A DNA stretch of 64,000 bases from Lichenicoccus sp965213775 (GTDB taxonomy: Bacteria; Pseudomonadota; Alphaproteobacteria; Acetobacterales; Acetobacteraceae). The notes beneath the pieces were generated by a model, which was given only the letters and a program-made list of their open reading frames with translations, was not told the origin of the DNA and did not search any database. This document shows, one piece after another, positions 52,178 to 60,864 of the stretch. Location: contig CBDCAC010000004.1 of the NCBI GenBank assembly GCA_965213775.1, forward strand, positions 868,001-932,000. The letters run 5' to 3'. Position numbers and translations under genes: made by a program. The number at the start of each line of letters is the position of its first letter. The stretch's first letter is position 1.

Positions 52178-54844
52178 CTAGGCGAAGCGGCTATGGCCGT
52201 AATCATCCACCCCCGTGAGGGTGATCCTGGTTCCGTCGGTGAGCAAGATCACCGTAGAACCTCCGATGGTGGCGAGCGATTGTTGCGACGGTTGATATCC
52301 GAACAGGTCGATCGTGTCGATGCCGGGACGGAAGCCGTCTATCACCTCGCTGCCGCCGGCCGCGCCGCTGACGACCTGCAGGACGGTCGTTCCCGCCCCC
52401 TCGTCGATCGTCGCAGCGCCGGAGCCCGCGACGACCTGCATGGAACCCGCGCCCCCGGTCAGGGAGAGGTTTCCCGAGCCGGCAAACACCAGGCTGGCAC
52501 CGCTCCCGGCATCGACCCTGGACGTGCCGGTGCCCGCCACCACCAGCATGTTGCCGCCGCGGCCCGCGACGTCGAGCCTGCCGGCACCGCCGACGATCGA
52601 ATCCGCTCCCTGCAGGCTGGCTGCGACGGAAAGCGCGCCGGTGCCGCCGAAGATGGCGTCGCCTTCCTGCGCGGCGACGGCCAGCGGACCGGACCCGCCG
52701 ACGATGGTGTCCTGTCCGCCGCTGCCGCCATTGACCGTGGTGGGACCATCCCCGGTGAACATCACGCCGGCGGTGCCGCCGCCGTCGATGGTGGTCTGGC
52801 CTCCACCACCGAGGATCGAGTCTCGGCCTGATCCGGCGGTCAGCACATCGTCACCCGCGGCGGAACCGAAGATCCGGTCGCCCGCTCCTGCTCCCGTCAA
52901 CCGGGTCAGGATGCCCGCCACGCCCTGGGAGACGAGGATGTTCTGTCCGGCGGCGCCACCGACGTATCGACCGCCCCCGGCGCCGCCGAACAGCACCGCC
53001 GAGCCTGCGCCGCCGTCGGCGACACTCGCCGCCGAACCCCCGAGGAAGGTCAGCAAACCCGAACTCCCCATGACCGTGGCCTGTCCGGCGCTGGCCGTGA
53101 CGGTGTCGCTTCCGCTTCCGGCCTGCACGGTCTGGCCGGCTAGCGCGTCGTAGAGCTGGGAGCCTCCGCCGAGCGTGACGCTCGTCGGCGGTGCGGGCGG
53201 CACGATGTCGATCGTCAACGCAGCCGAAGCCTTGGAGACGTTAGCGGCGGCATCGCTCTGCGTGGCCGTCAGAGAGTGGCCTCCCGCCGCCAGGGCCGTC
53301 GTGGTCACGGACCATGCGGCATCGGCTGCGACGAGGGCGAAGCCGATACGCGCGGCGCCGTCGTAGAGCGTGACGGTGGCGCCCGCTTCACCGGTTCCCG
53401 TAACGGTCGGAGTGGTATCGGCGGTGCTGCTTCCATCGGCCATGAGCAGGAGATCGCTCGGCGCCGCAGGAGGCGTGGTGTCGATCGCGAGATGCAGCAC
53501 CGCGGAGGCCGGCGAAATGTTGTCGGCGGCGTTGAGCAGGGTCGCGCTCAGGCTGTAGGAGCCGTCGGCGAACGCCTGTGCCGGTGTCACCGACCATGTG
53601 CCGTCGGTTCCGACCACGGTCTTGCCGACCAAGATCGTGCCGAAATCATAGAGGCTGACCGTGTCGCCGGCAGTGCCTTCGCCGCTGATGTTCGGGTGGT
53701 CGTCATTGGTCACGTCATCGCCGACGAGGCCGCTGTCACTTGACGCGGCAAGAGCGAGGCCTGTCGGTGCGTCGGGAACGACCGTGTCGATCGTCAGGGT
53801 AAATACCCGAGAGGATGCCGACTTTTCGCCGTAAGTGTTCGTGGCGGTCGCCGCGATCTGGTAGGTGCCGTGCGGCGAGACGGGAAGTGTGATCGACCAG
53901 GCGCCGTATTGATCTGCGACCGCGCCCCCGAGCACGCCACCGGGATCCGACAGCACCACCGTGCTGCCGTCCTGCGCGATGCCGGCGATCGTCGGCGTGG
54001 AGAGCGCCGAGGTGCCGCACGATGCACCGCCGGCGGTGGATAGACCCAGGTCGATCGGGGCGACGGGAGCCGTCGGCGCGGTCGCGTCGGGTCCCACGTC
54101 GATCTCGTCGAATTCGTTGCCGACCTGCGACAGCGGTATCAGTTGCGGCTCGCTGTCGCCCCAGGGATTGCCGAGCTGGACCATGGCCTGGCCGTTCACC
54201 ATGCTCAGGCCTTCGAGCATGTACGCGTGGTCGTCGATCAGATCATAGGCCAGGCCGTTCGACGCGGGCGTGTCGAACGCGACCAGGTCTCCGGCCTTCA
54301 TGTAGCCCTGCAGGATCGGCAGCGAGAGCGAGGTCGGTGCCTGCCAGAAGCCCGCCTGGCCCGTCAATTCTTCCATGACGAACATCGGCCAGCCGCCCTG
54401 GTTGATCACGTCGTATCCACCGGACAGCGTCGCCAGCGCCTTTTCCAGGACCTGGGCCCAGATCTCCTGCTGGCCATCGAACACGTCCTGATCGTAGCCG
54501 CTGTTGACGGCGTTTTCGGGGAAGACGTTGTCCACGGTGATCCGCGTCGGGACCAGGGAGGTGTCTCCATACGACGGTGCGCCGCCGCCGGCCTTCTCGT
54601 AGAGCGTGACGGTCTCCGTGCCGTCGGCGTTGGCGCTGATCATGTTGGTGATGGCAGCGGGACGGTCGAGTGCGAGTTCACCGACCGCCGCCAGGAGGAA
54701 GCAGTCTCCGAGCCCGCCCTGATTGATGTCGTTGATGCTCACCGGCGCGTAGCTCTTGGGCTCCTGCAAATACCGAACCTGAGTCAGACCATCTGTATTC
54801 GTGTCATCCAGACTGCTTGCCACGGTTGCTGCGGCGCTGCCCAT
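52178..54844 (-). CDS. Secreted calpain-type (C2) cysteine peptidase with Ig-like repeats and C-terminal beta-roll domain
   Basis: An 888-residue modular protein. Residues 25-240 are a calpain catalytic domain: NDINQGGLGDCFLLAAVGEL (catalytic Cys), IWAQVLEKALATLSGGYDVI, DLIDDHAYMLEGLSMV (catalytic His) and AMVQLGNPWGDSE (catalytic Asn). Residues 255-550 hold three bacterial Ig-like repeats ('TPTVTGTGEAGATVTLYDG... SVTTTALAAGGHSL' type). Residues 555-888 are a Gly-rich beta-roll tail ending GGSEVIDGFRPGIDTIDLFG and LTDGTRITLTGV, shared with the repeat protein encoded at 29.7 kb. No signal peptide is seen, so type I secretion is inferred. The start is the ATG at 54844; a TTG at 54922 is an alternative. 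Confidence 0.8.
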   Translation of the reverse strand: MGSAAATVASSLDDTNTDGLTQVRYLQEPKSYAPVSINDINQGGLGDCFLLAAVGELALDRPAAITNMISANADGTETVTLYEKAGGGAPSYGDTSLVPTRITVDNVFPENAVNSGYDQDVFDGQQEIWAQVLEKALATLSGGYDVINQGGWPMFVMEELTGQAGFWQAPTSLSLPILQGYMKAGDLVAFDTPASNGLAYDLIDDHAYMLEGLSMVNGQAMVQLGNPWGDSEPQLIPLSQVGNEFDEIDVGPDATAPTAPVAPIDLGLSTAGGASCGTSALSTPTIAGIAQDGSTVVLSDPGGVLGGAVADQYGAWSITLPVSPHGTYQIAATATNTYGEKSASSRVFTLTIDTVVPDAPTGLALAASSDSGLVGDDVTNDDHPNISGEGTAGDTVSLYDFGTILVGKTVVGTDGTWSVTPAQAFADGSYSLSATLLNAADNISPASAVLHLAIDTTPPAAPSDLLLMADGSSTADTTPTVTGTGEAGATVTLYDGAARIGFALVAADAAWSVTTTALAAGGHSLTATQSDAAANVSKASAALTIDIVPPAPPTSVTLGGGSQLYDALAGQTVQAGSGSDTVTASAGQATVMGSSGLLTFLGGSAASVADGGAGSAVLFGGAGGGRYVGGAAGQNILVSQGVAGILTRLTGAGAGDRIFGSAAGDDVLTAGSGRDSILGGGGQTTIDGGGTAGVMFTGDGPTTVNGGSGGQDTIVGGSGPLAVAAQEGDAIFGGTGALSVAASLQGADSIVGGAGRLDVAGRGGNMLVVAGTGTSRVDAGSGASLVFAGSGNLSLTGGAGSMQVVAGSGAATIDEGAGTTVLQVVSGAAGGSEVIDGFRPGIDTIDLFGYQPSQQSLATIGGSTVILLTDGTRITLTGVDDYGHSRFA

Positions 54845-54938
54845 GCTCGAAGAGGAAACGGAACCCTGGATCAAGTCTGCATTGAGGCGAATAGTGCGGA
54901 ATATGACACCAACTCCTGGCAACGACTTCGCGCGGGAT

Positions 54939-54967
54939 GAATTATTACTATTGGTTAATCAAGTCAA
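54939..54967 (-). promoter_or_regulatory. Candidate promoter of the calpain-like gene
   Basis: On the minus strand TTGACT (54967-54962) and TAATTC (54944-54939) are separated by exactly 17 bases within an AT-rich stretch. Transcription would begin near 54931, giving a leader of about 87 bases for the ATG start. Confidence 0.4.
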
Positions 54968-55132
54968 CCGCCTGACGTTTCGTCAGGTCTGGATTAACGA
55001 CAAAAAGATGCTCATGGGCGGCAGTGAGTGGCCAGGACCGGCATCGGTCGCGGCCGACGATCTCGATCGCGGGAGGCGGAAGGCTCGACTGCATGTTCAT
55101 CGCTCAGTGCCGCAGCCTTGGGAGCGCGATGC

Positions 55133-55168
55133 GGCTCCGACCAGGGCTCCGACCAGGGCTCCGACCAG
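55133..55168. repeat. 12-base tandem repeat, three perfect copies
   Basis: GGCTCCGACCAG occurs three times without mismatch (55133-55168), followed by a partial fourth copy. It lies in an intergenic region. Confidence 0.8.
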
Positions 55169-55589
55169 GGCCGGTCATGAGGCGGATCCTGCCTCGAGCC
55201 AGGCCGAGGCGCCTGCGGATTGCCGGCGTCGAAAAACGACGCAGTGGCTCCCGATCGACGTGGCGCGTCGCATGACGACGTCATGCGATGCCGGGGCGCT
55301 GAGTGTGATGCCGAACCTCGTACAGCAAGAGCGAGCCGAGGACGACGTCGTGCGGGAAACGCCACGGGCGGTTGCCGATACAGGCGTCGAGAACCACTTG
55401 GCGCGACGATATGCTCACTGACGCCTCCCGCAGCCAGTATCGCACTCGGTGGTTGGCAATTGTTTAACCGCACGATGCCGCTGAAGCGGCTCGGCTCGCG
55501 ACATCGGCCGATGGCGCTGATCGCCGATGCATCGCGCCGAACGGATCTTGCTGTCGGCATCGCGGAGCCCTGCGACGGTCTCGCGATGC

Positions 55590-56762
55590 TCAGGCGATAT
55601 CGGCAGGCTCGCCGAGCGGCGAGACGTCGCTCATCAGGCATGGCGCGAAGAACAGCTGCCCGCTCCAGGCGCCGAGTGCCGTGCGCGTGAACACGATGAC
55701 CCAGAGCAGCGCCAGCAGCCCGACCAGGCCGGCGCCGATGTCGGCGAGGACGCCGAGATGCGTCTGCCGGGCGAGGGTGAGGGTCGCGACCGCGTAGACG
55801 CCGAGCGGGAAGGTGAAGCCCCACCAGCCGATGTTGAACGGCATGCCGTCGCGCAGGTAGCGTGCGGTGACCATCATCGCCAGCATCAGCCACCAGACGC
55901 CGTAGCCCCACAGGACGGCGCCGCCGATCACGCCGATCCCTTGCGCGACCGTGCCGAGCGCACCCATGCCGGCGGCCGCGAACACCGACGGCGCGTCCTG
56001 CCCGAGCAGCAGCAGGCCGAGCGCGCCGGTGCCGATCGGGCCGAGCGCCAGCCAGCCGGAAGCCGCCATGTCCTTGTGCGGCAGCTTGTGCAGGATCAGG
56101 CGAAGCACCAGGACCACCAGGATGCTGAGCGCCAGCGGCACCGAGAAGGCCCACAGCGCGTAGCCCAGCAGGAGCATACGCAGCGCCGCGTGCGGGTCGA
56201 CCAGATGCGGCACCAGTTGCGCCGCGCTGGCCGCCGCCACCTCGGCCGCCACGACCGGCAGGAGCCACACCGCGGTCATCTTCTCGATCGTATGCTCCTG
56301 GCTGGTGAACATCAGGAACGGGATGCAGAGCCCGGATGCGACCGACAGCGCGGCATCGATCCACCACAGCCCGTGGGCGATCGGGAAGCAGAGGTCGCCA
56401 AACAGCGAGGGCCCGAAGGCGAGGAGGCCGTTGATGATGGTGGCGAGCCCCATCGGGATGGCGCCGAAGAACATCGACATCACCGAGTGGCGGAAGATCC
56501 GTCGCGCTCCGTCGAAGAAGAAGACCCAGCGCGCGGCGTAGAGCGCGCTGAACACGACGAACAGGAGGATATCGAACAGCCACAGGCCGCGTGCTACCTG
56601 ATACGAGCCGGGCACGACGAAAGGCAGCTGGTTCAGCGCCAGCGCCAGGATCCCGGTGCCCATGGTCGCGGTGAACCAGTTCGGGGTGAACTGTCGAACC
56701 AGCTCGCGCGGCCCGGCCAGGCGGCCGAGCGGACGCGCAAACACGTGCGACGACGAGATCAT
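55590..56762 (-). CDS. TDT-family transporter (TehA/Ssu1/Mae1-like)
   Basis: A 390-residue membrane protein with about ten helices. The N-terminal FTPNWFTATMGTGILALALN is the hallmark of the tellurite-resistance/dicarboxylate transporter family. Further blocks are VMSMFFGAIPMGLATIINGL, FMLFTSQEHTIEKMTAVWLL-type helix ends and FNIGWWGFTFPLGVYAVATL, the family's conserved C-terminal block. Members export sulfite (Ssu1), C4-dicarboxylates or form anion channels; the sulfite-oxidase-like enzyme and YeiH exporter nearby favour sulfite (inference). The ATG at 56762 was taken as the first start at the family N-terminus; the ribosome-binding site is poor. Confidence 0.83.
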   Translation of the reverse strand: MISSSHVFARPLGRLAGPRELVRQFTPNWFTATMGTGILALALNQLPFVVPGSYQVARGLWLFDILLFVVFSALYAARWVFFFDGARRIFRHSVMSMFFGAIPMGLATIINGLLAFGPSLFGDLCFPIAHGLWWIDAALSVASGLCIPFLMFTSQEHTIEKMTAVWLLPVVAAEVAAASAAQLVPHLVDPHAALRMLLLGYALWAFSVPLALSILVVLVLRLILHKLPHKDMAASGWLALGPIGTGALGLLLLGQDAPSVFAAAGMGALGTVAQGIGVIGGAVLWGYGVWWLMLAMMVTARYLRDGMPFNIGWWGFTFPLGVYAVATLTLARQTHLGVLADIGAGLVGLLALLWVIVFTRTALGAWSGQLFFAPCLMSDVSPLGEPADIA

Positions 56763-56969
56763 CGGGCTGGTCCGCCGGTCATGCCAGCCGTGCCATCGGT
56801 CGTCTCCCGTTCCATCTACCGGTCCGGAAGATGCACCGATCGCGATCGGCGATGAACAGCATAATCTCGATGCAACGGATCTGCCCGGAAGAACGATCCT
56901 GCGGCGGACCGGAAGGGATCACGCGCGACCAAGGCCATCTACATCCATCGTCGAATCTCGCGGGCAGGA

Positions 56970-58178
56970 TCAAAGGTGCTTCGTCCGATCTGGCTGGATA
57001 CCGACCGTCACGGAACGCGTCAGCATCAGGCTCAGCGCGAAGGCCAGGAGCGCCACGCCGGCAGCCCACACGCCGATGCTCCGATAGCCCGACACGTCTG
57101 CCACCAGGCCGCTCAGCATCGCGCCGATCCCCGAGGCGAACGCGCCCGTCGCGTTGAACAGGCCCATCGCCGTTCCCTCGGGTCCCGGTGCGAGCAATGC
57201 CGCCAACTCGCTCGAGGATACGCCGAGCAGGAGCCAGATGCCTTGGAACAGCCCCACCAGCAACAGCACCGGCAGCATGGTCTGCCAATGCAGCGCGGTC
57301 AGTGCGGCGAGCATCGCGAGGCAAAGCAGACGGATCAAGACGCCTGCTGCAAAGATACGAACCGCGCCATGACGGCCGACCAGGCGACCCGCTACGCCAT
57401 ACAATGGAAGGCTGATCATGGTCGCGATCGCGACGGTGTCGACCGAGACGTGCACGCGCACCGAGAAGGCGCGAAACATCGTGATCGGGAACAACGCCGG
57501 GAATGCCGACACGGCGAGCGAGAACAGCGACCACGTGACCAGGAACAAGGCGAAGAGAGGTGGCCTGACGTGCCGGCCGGGGACGCCCGAGCCCTCATCG
57601 ACCACCCGGCCATGGCGTATCGCCTGTCGCCCGTCGGTCAGCGGATGCGGCGGCAAGCGCCGGGCAGCGAGCATGATCGCCGGCACGACGAGGATGCAGC
57701 CCAGCAACGCGGCGTCGTCCGCCGGCATCCTGCCGGCTACCGCGAAGCCGAGGATGGTTCCGGCAGCGCCCCAGAGCTGCAGCCGCCCGATCCCGCGACC
57801 CCACTCGCCGACCGGATTTGCGTCCACGATCAGCAGGCTCGCCACCGTGCCGCAGCCTCCGGTGCCGACGCCGATCACGAACGACGCCCCGAACAGCGCG
57901 GGCAGGCTGCGTGCGACGCTGAAGGCTGCGAAGCCGCAACCCAGGCAGAGCAGCCCCATGACGAGGAGGGTTCGGTAGCTCCGGAAACGGCCTGCATACC
58001 AGCCCCAGACCGGCGCCAGCAGCATTCCCCAACTCTGCGCCGCGACCACCGAGCCGACCCGGAACGGTCGATGTCCGACGTCGACGACCAGCAACGGGAG
58101 CAGGATCGACGACAGGCCGGGCACCAGGAAGCCGAACATCGCGTAGGAGACGTGCCAGGCGCCTGAACCTCGACGCAT
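56970..58178 (-). CDS. Major facilitator superfamily transporter
   Basis: A 402-residue MFS protein with twelve predicted helices. GSVVAAQSWGMLLAPVWGWY then AGRFRSYRTLLVMGLLCLGC corresponds to the MFS loop 2-3 motif, and LPLYGVAGRLVGRHGAVRIF to the matching loop in the second half. A loop of about 40 residues (RQAIRHGRVVDEGSGVPGRH) separates the halves. The substrate is unknown; general architecture suggests drug or metabolite efflux. The ATG at 58178 has GGAGGG 8 bases upstream and is preferred over an ATG at 58241. It is divergent from the crcB-type gene. Confidence 0.83.
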   Translation of the reverse strand: MRRGSGAWHVSYAMFGFLVPGLSSILLPLLVVDVGHRPFRVGSVVAAQSWGMLLAPVWGWYAGRFRSYRTLLVMGLLCLGCGFAAFSVARSLPALFGASFVIGVGTGGCGTVASLLIVDANPVGEWGRGIGRLQLWGAAGTILGFAVAGRMPADDAALLGCILVVPAIMLAARRLPPHPLTDGRQAIRHGRVVDEGSGVPGRHVRPPLFALFLVTWSLFSLAVSAFPALFPITMFRAFSVRVHVSVDTVAIATMISLPLYGVAGRLVGRHGAVRIFAAGVLIRLLCLAMLAALTALHWQTMLPVLLLVGLFQGIWLLLGVSSSELAALLAPGPEGTAMGLFNATGAFASGIGAMLSGLVADVSGYRSIGVWAAGVALLAFALSLMLTRSVTVGIQPDRTKHL

Positions 58179-58444
58179 CGGGTCGCCCTCCAGGAGACGT
58201 GCCGCAGCAGGCTCGTCGCGCTGCGGCTCCGGTTTCCGCATCTTCAGGCACGGGGCGCCGAGGTCGTTGAGGTGTCGGTCTCGCCGTGCGATGGTGCGGC
58301 TCCAGGGGATGGGGTTTCCCTTCGAACGCCCGTCACAAGCTGATGACTCCTGCCGATCCGGACCGAGCATCCACGGGAGGAGTGCGCGATGGCGCGACAG
58401 CCGCTCTCGCAGCGAACCGAGTGCCACGACCCGAGGGCCGCCGG

Positions 58445-59677
58445 ATGCTGAACTACGCCCTGATCGGCCTGGGCGGTGCGATCGGCAGCATCCTGCGCGC
58501 CTGGCTGGGAACCGTCATGGTCGCGTTGACCGGACCGTCGTTTCCCTGGGGCACGATCCTCATCAACGTCGTCGGCTCGTTCGTGATCGGCTTCTTCGGC
58601 ACGCTGACCGCGACCGATGGCCGCTTCGCCCTGCCCTTCGACACGCGCAGCTTCGTCATGGTGGGCCTCTGCGGCGGCTTCACCACCTTCTCCTCCTTCA
58701 GCCTGCAGACGCTGGAGCTGGCACGCGACGGTCGCGCCGGGCAGGCGCTGGGCAATATCGCGCTCTCGGTGGTGCTGTGCCTGGCCAGCGTCGCCTCCGG
58801 CACCGCGCTGGCGTTGGCGATCCGCACCTCGCAGCTGGCGGCGATCGGCGAGGTCGCACCCGGCACGATGAGCAGCAGCACACTGGTGGCGCTGCATCGG
58901 CCGGACTCCGTGACCGGCATGCTGGCGGTCGCGGGGCAGCTGATGGCAGGAGGCGGCCGCACCGTGGCGCTCGCCATCGACGGACCCGCTCTGGCCGACC
59001 TGCAGTCGACCGAGGAGGTGATGACACGCGAACGCCGGCGGGCGATCGCCGACCAGCGCCGCGACTGGGTAGGGGCGATGCGCGGCACCCTCGACCGCTG
59101 GGTGTCGAAGCAGCGTGCCGAAGGGCACGAGGCGCGCTGGATCGAGGTCCGCGGCGACGGCGCGCTGGCGGTTGCCGAGCATGGCCGCGAGGCGCACCTG
59201 CTGCTGCTGGAGCAGAAGCCGGACGACGAGACCGCTCGCGCCCGCATCCACGCGGCACTGGTGCGGTCCGGACGTCCGGTGCTGCTGGTTCCGCCCGGCA
59301 CGGAGATGCCGCTGGGGCGGGTCGTGGCCGTCGCCTGGCGCGACGACGCTCAGGTCCGGCAGGCGATCCGGACGGCGGCGCCGCTGCTGTCTAAGGCGGA
59401 GCGGGTGGTGGTGCTGCGCATCGGCGACGCGGCGGAGGATGCGGGCCTGGCAGCGGCGTTCCAGGGCCAGCGCCACGAGGTGGCAGCGGCACCGACCCGG
59501 CCTGACGGCGACGTGGGCGCGCAACTGGTGGCGATGGCGCACGAAGCCGGCGCGGATCTGCTCGTGATGGGAAGCTACAGCCGCGGCAGGCTGCGCGAGA
59601 AGCTGTTCGACGGCGCGACCGAAGGCGTGCTGCGCTGCGCCGACCTCGCGGTCCTGATGCGGCATCAGGAGGCCTGA
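58445..59677 (+). CDS. crcB: Fluoride channel (CrcB/Fluc) fused to a universal-stress-protein region
   Basis: A 410-residue fusion. Residues 1-125 are a complete Fluc domain: GLGGAIGSILRAWLG, WGTILINVVGSFVIGFFGT (pore Asn) and VGLCGGFTTFSSFSLQTLEL (phenylalanine-box region), which forms dimeric fluoride-exporting channels. Residues 140-410 are soluble; they include VALAIDGPALADLQSTEEVM and end AHEAGADLLVMGSYSRGRLR then EKLFDGATEGVLRCADLAVL, the nucleotide-binding C-terminus of universal stress proteins. No stop or shift separates the parts. The ATG at 58445 (GAGGG upstream) marks the Fluc N-terminus. The stress domain could gate or sense; this is inference. Confidence 0.82.
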   Translation: MLNYALIGLGGAIGSILRAWLGTVMVALTGPSFPWGTILINVVGSFVIGFFGTLTATDGRFALPFDTRSFVMVGLCGGFTTFSSFSLQTLELARDGRAGQALGNIALSVVLCLASVASGTALALAIRTSQLAAIGEVAPGTMSSSTLVALHRPDSVTGMLAVAGQLMAGGGRTVALAIDGPALADLQSTEEVMTRERRRAIADQRRDWVGAMRGTLDRWVSKQRAEGHEARWIEVRGDGALAVAEHGREAHLLLLEQKPDDETARARIHAALVRSGRPVLLVPPGTEMPLGRVVAVAWRDDAQVRQAIRTAAPLLSKAERVVVLRIGDAAEDAGLAAAFQGQRHEVAAAPTRPDGDVGAQLVAMAHEAGADLLVMGSYSRGRLREKLFDGATEGVLRCADLAVLMRHQEA

Positions 59678-59703
59678 GATGAACCCCATCGCCCGCCGGC
59701 CGC

Positions 59704-60804
59704 TCAGCCGACGGATACCCGCACCCGATGCCAGGCGGTGTTCAGGTAGCCCTTGAAGTTCCAGGTATCCTCAGGCCGTGCGGGCTGGGTCTGGCCGGCG
59801 GAGTCCCAGGCGCGCACGGCGAGCTCGTGGTCGCCTTCCGGCAGGTCCAGGGCGATGGTCCAGAAGGTCCAGCTCCAGGGTGCTCGGACATCATGCTCGA
59901 GCTCGGCCTGACGCCAGCTGCGGCCGTCATCGATCGACAGCTCGACCCGCACGACGTCGCGCGCGGTCGCGATCGCGTAGCCGCGCATGGTGGTGCGGCC
60001 GGCCCGCAATGCGGCGCCGGATGCCGGCTCGCAGATCGCCGAGTTGAGCGGCATGTCGTAGATGGTGAGGCCGCTCTCCCAGCGCACCGTGTCCTCCGTC
60101 ACGTCGTCCGGCATCAACTTGTAGTCGCGCTGCTGCATGTGGTTGTCGGACGGCGCATCCTGCACCGTGATGGCGGACAGCCATTTCGGGCTCCGCACGC
60201 CCGCATAGCCGGGCACCACGACGCGCAGCGGAAATCCGTGCTCCGGCGCCAGCGGCTCCCCGTTCATCGCCGACGCGAGCAGAACCTCCGGTGCCAAGGC
60301 CTTGGTCATCGGGATCGAGGCGCCGTAGCTGAAACGCCCCTCGCCCGGCATCTCCACCTCGTCGCAGGCGTCGAAGGCGACATGCAGCGCGGCATCCTCC
60401 TTGGCACCCGCCGCCCTCAGCACGTCGGCCAGCGATACCCCTGTCCATTCGGCGTTGCCGATGGCGCCGGGCGCCCAGGGGTCGCCGGAGGTCGGCCGTA
60501 CCTGCTGCAGGTCGGCACGACGGTTGCCGGCGCACTGCATCACCGCGGTCACGGTGCGGACGGGCAAACGCGCACGCAGCGCCGGCATCGAGAGGTCGAG
60601 CGGCGTGCGCACCATGCCGTCCACACGAAGCCGATGCCGCGTCCCGTCGAGCCGCGGGATGTTGCCGTGGCTGCGCACGTAGAAATCTTCGCAGCCGGTG
60701 ACGAGCGCGCGCCGCAGCCGATCGAGTGGCGGCTCGGCGTTGAACGGCGTCCGTGAGTGCACGATCAGGTCCGACTTGCGGCGCAGCGGGTCCAGCATCG
60801 TCAT
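59704..60804 (-). CDS. Sulfite-oxidase-family molybdopterin oxidoreductase
   Basis: A 366-residue Mo enzyme of the sulfite oxidase family. TAVMQCAGNRRADLQ contains the Mo-coordinating Cys. The surrounding blocks EDFYVRSHGNIPRLD, EWTGVSLADVLRAAGA, PLRVVVPGYAGVRSPKWLSA and the C-terminal dimerisation domain (YAIATARDVVRVELSIDDGR, WNFKGYLNTAWHRVRV) are all present. It oxidises sulfite to sulfate or a related substrate. No signal peptide or haem domain is visible, suggesting a cytoplasmic enzyme or an undetected leader. It lies 60 bases downstream of the YeiH-family gene on the same strand, and its 3' end meets the crcB fusion 26 bases away. Confidence 0.87.
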   Translation of the reverse strand: MTMLDPLRRKSDLIVHSRTPFNAEPPLDRLRRALVTGCEDFYVRSHGNIPRLDGTRHRLRVDGMVRTPLDLSMPALRARLPVRTVTAVMQCAGNRRADLQQVRPTSGDPWAPGAIGNAEWTGVSLADVLRAAGAKEDAALHVAFDACDEVEMPGEGRFSYGASIPMTKALAPEVLLASAMNGEPLAPEHGFPLRVVVPGYAGVRSPKWLSAITVQDAPSDNHMQQRDYKLMPDDVTEDTVRWESGLTIYDMPLNSAICEPASGAALRAGRTTMRGYAIATARDVVRVELSIDDGRSWRQAELEHDVRAPWSWTFWTIALDLPEGDHELAVRAWDSAGQTQPARPEDTWNFKGYLNTAWHRVRVSVG

Positions 60805-60864
60805 GTCCCGTTCGATGGATGGCGGTCGGAGAACGCTGCGAGGGACCCGGAGGGTTCGACCGCC

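Larger units (their letters stand above)
54845..55589. other. Intergenic region between the calpain-like gene and the TDT transporter gene
   Basis: About 745 bases without a convincing gene. The first 130 bases are unusually AT-rich and hold a candidate promoter for the calpain-like gene. The rest is GC-rich with a 12-base tandem repeat at 55133-55168. A 38-codon minus-strand frame near 55295-55410 (VVLDACIGNRPWRFPHDVVL) is unrecognised and not called. Confidence 0.4.

Noticed and set aside
55295..55410. Small minus-strand frame reading VVLDACIGNRPWRFPHDVVL
   Set aside because: Looks protein-like but has only 38 codons, a weak start and no recognised family; not enough support to call a gene.
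55012..56583. 523-codon minus-strand frame overlapping the TDT transporter gene
   Set aside because: Out of frame with the clear transporter; Arg/Ala/Gly-rich nonsense.
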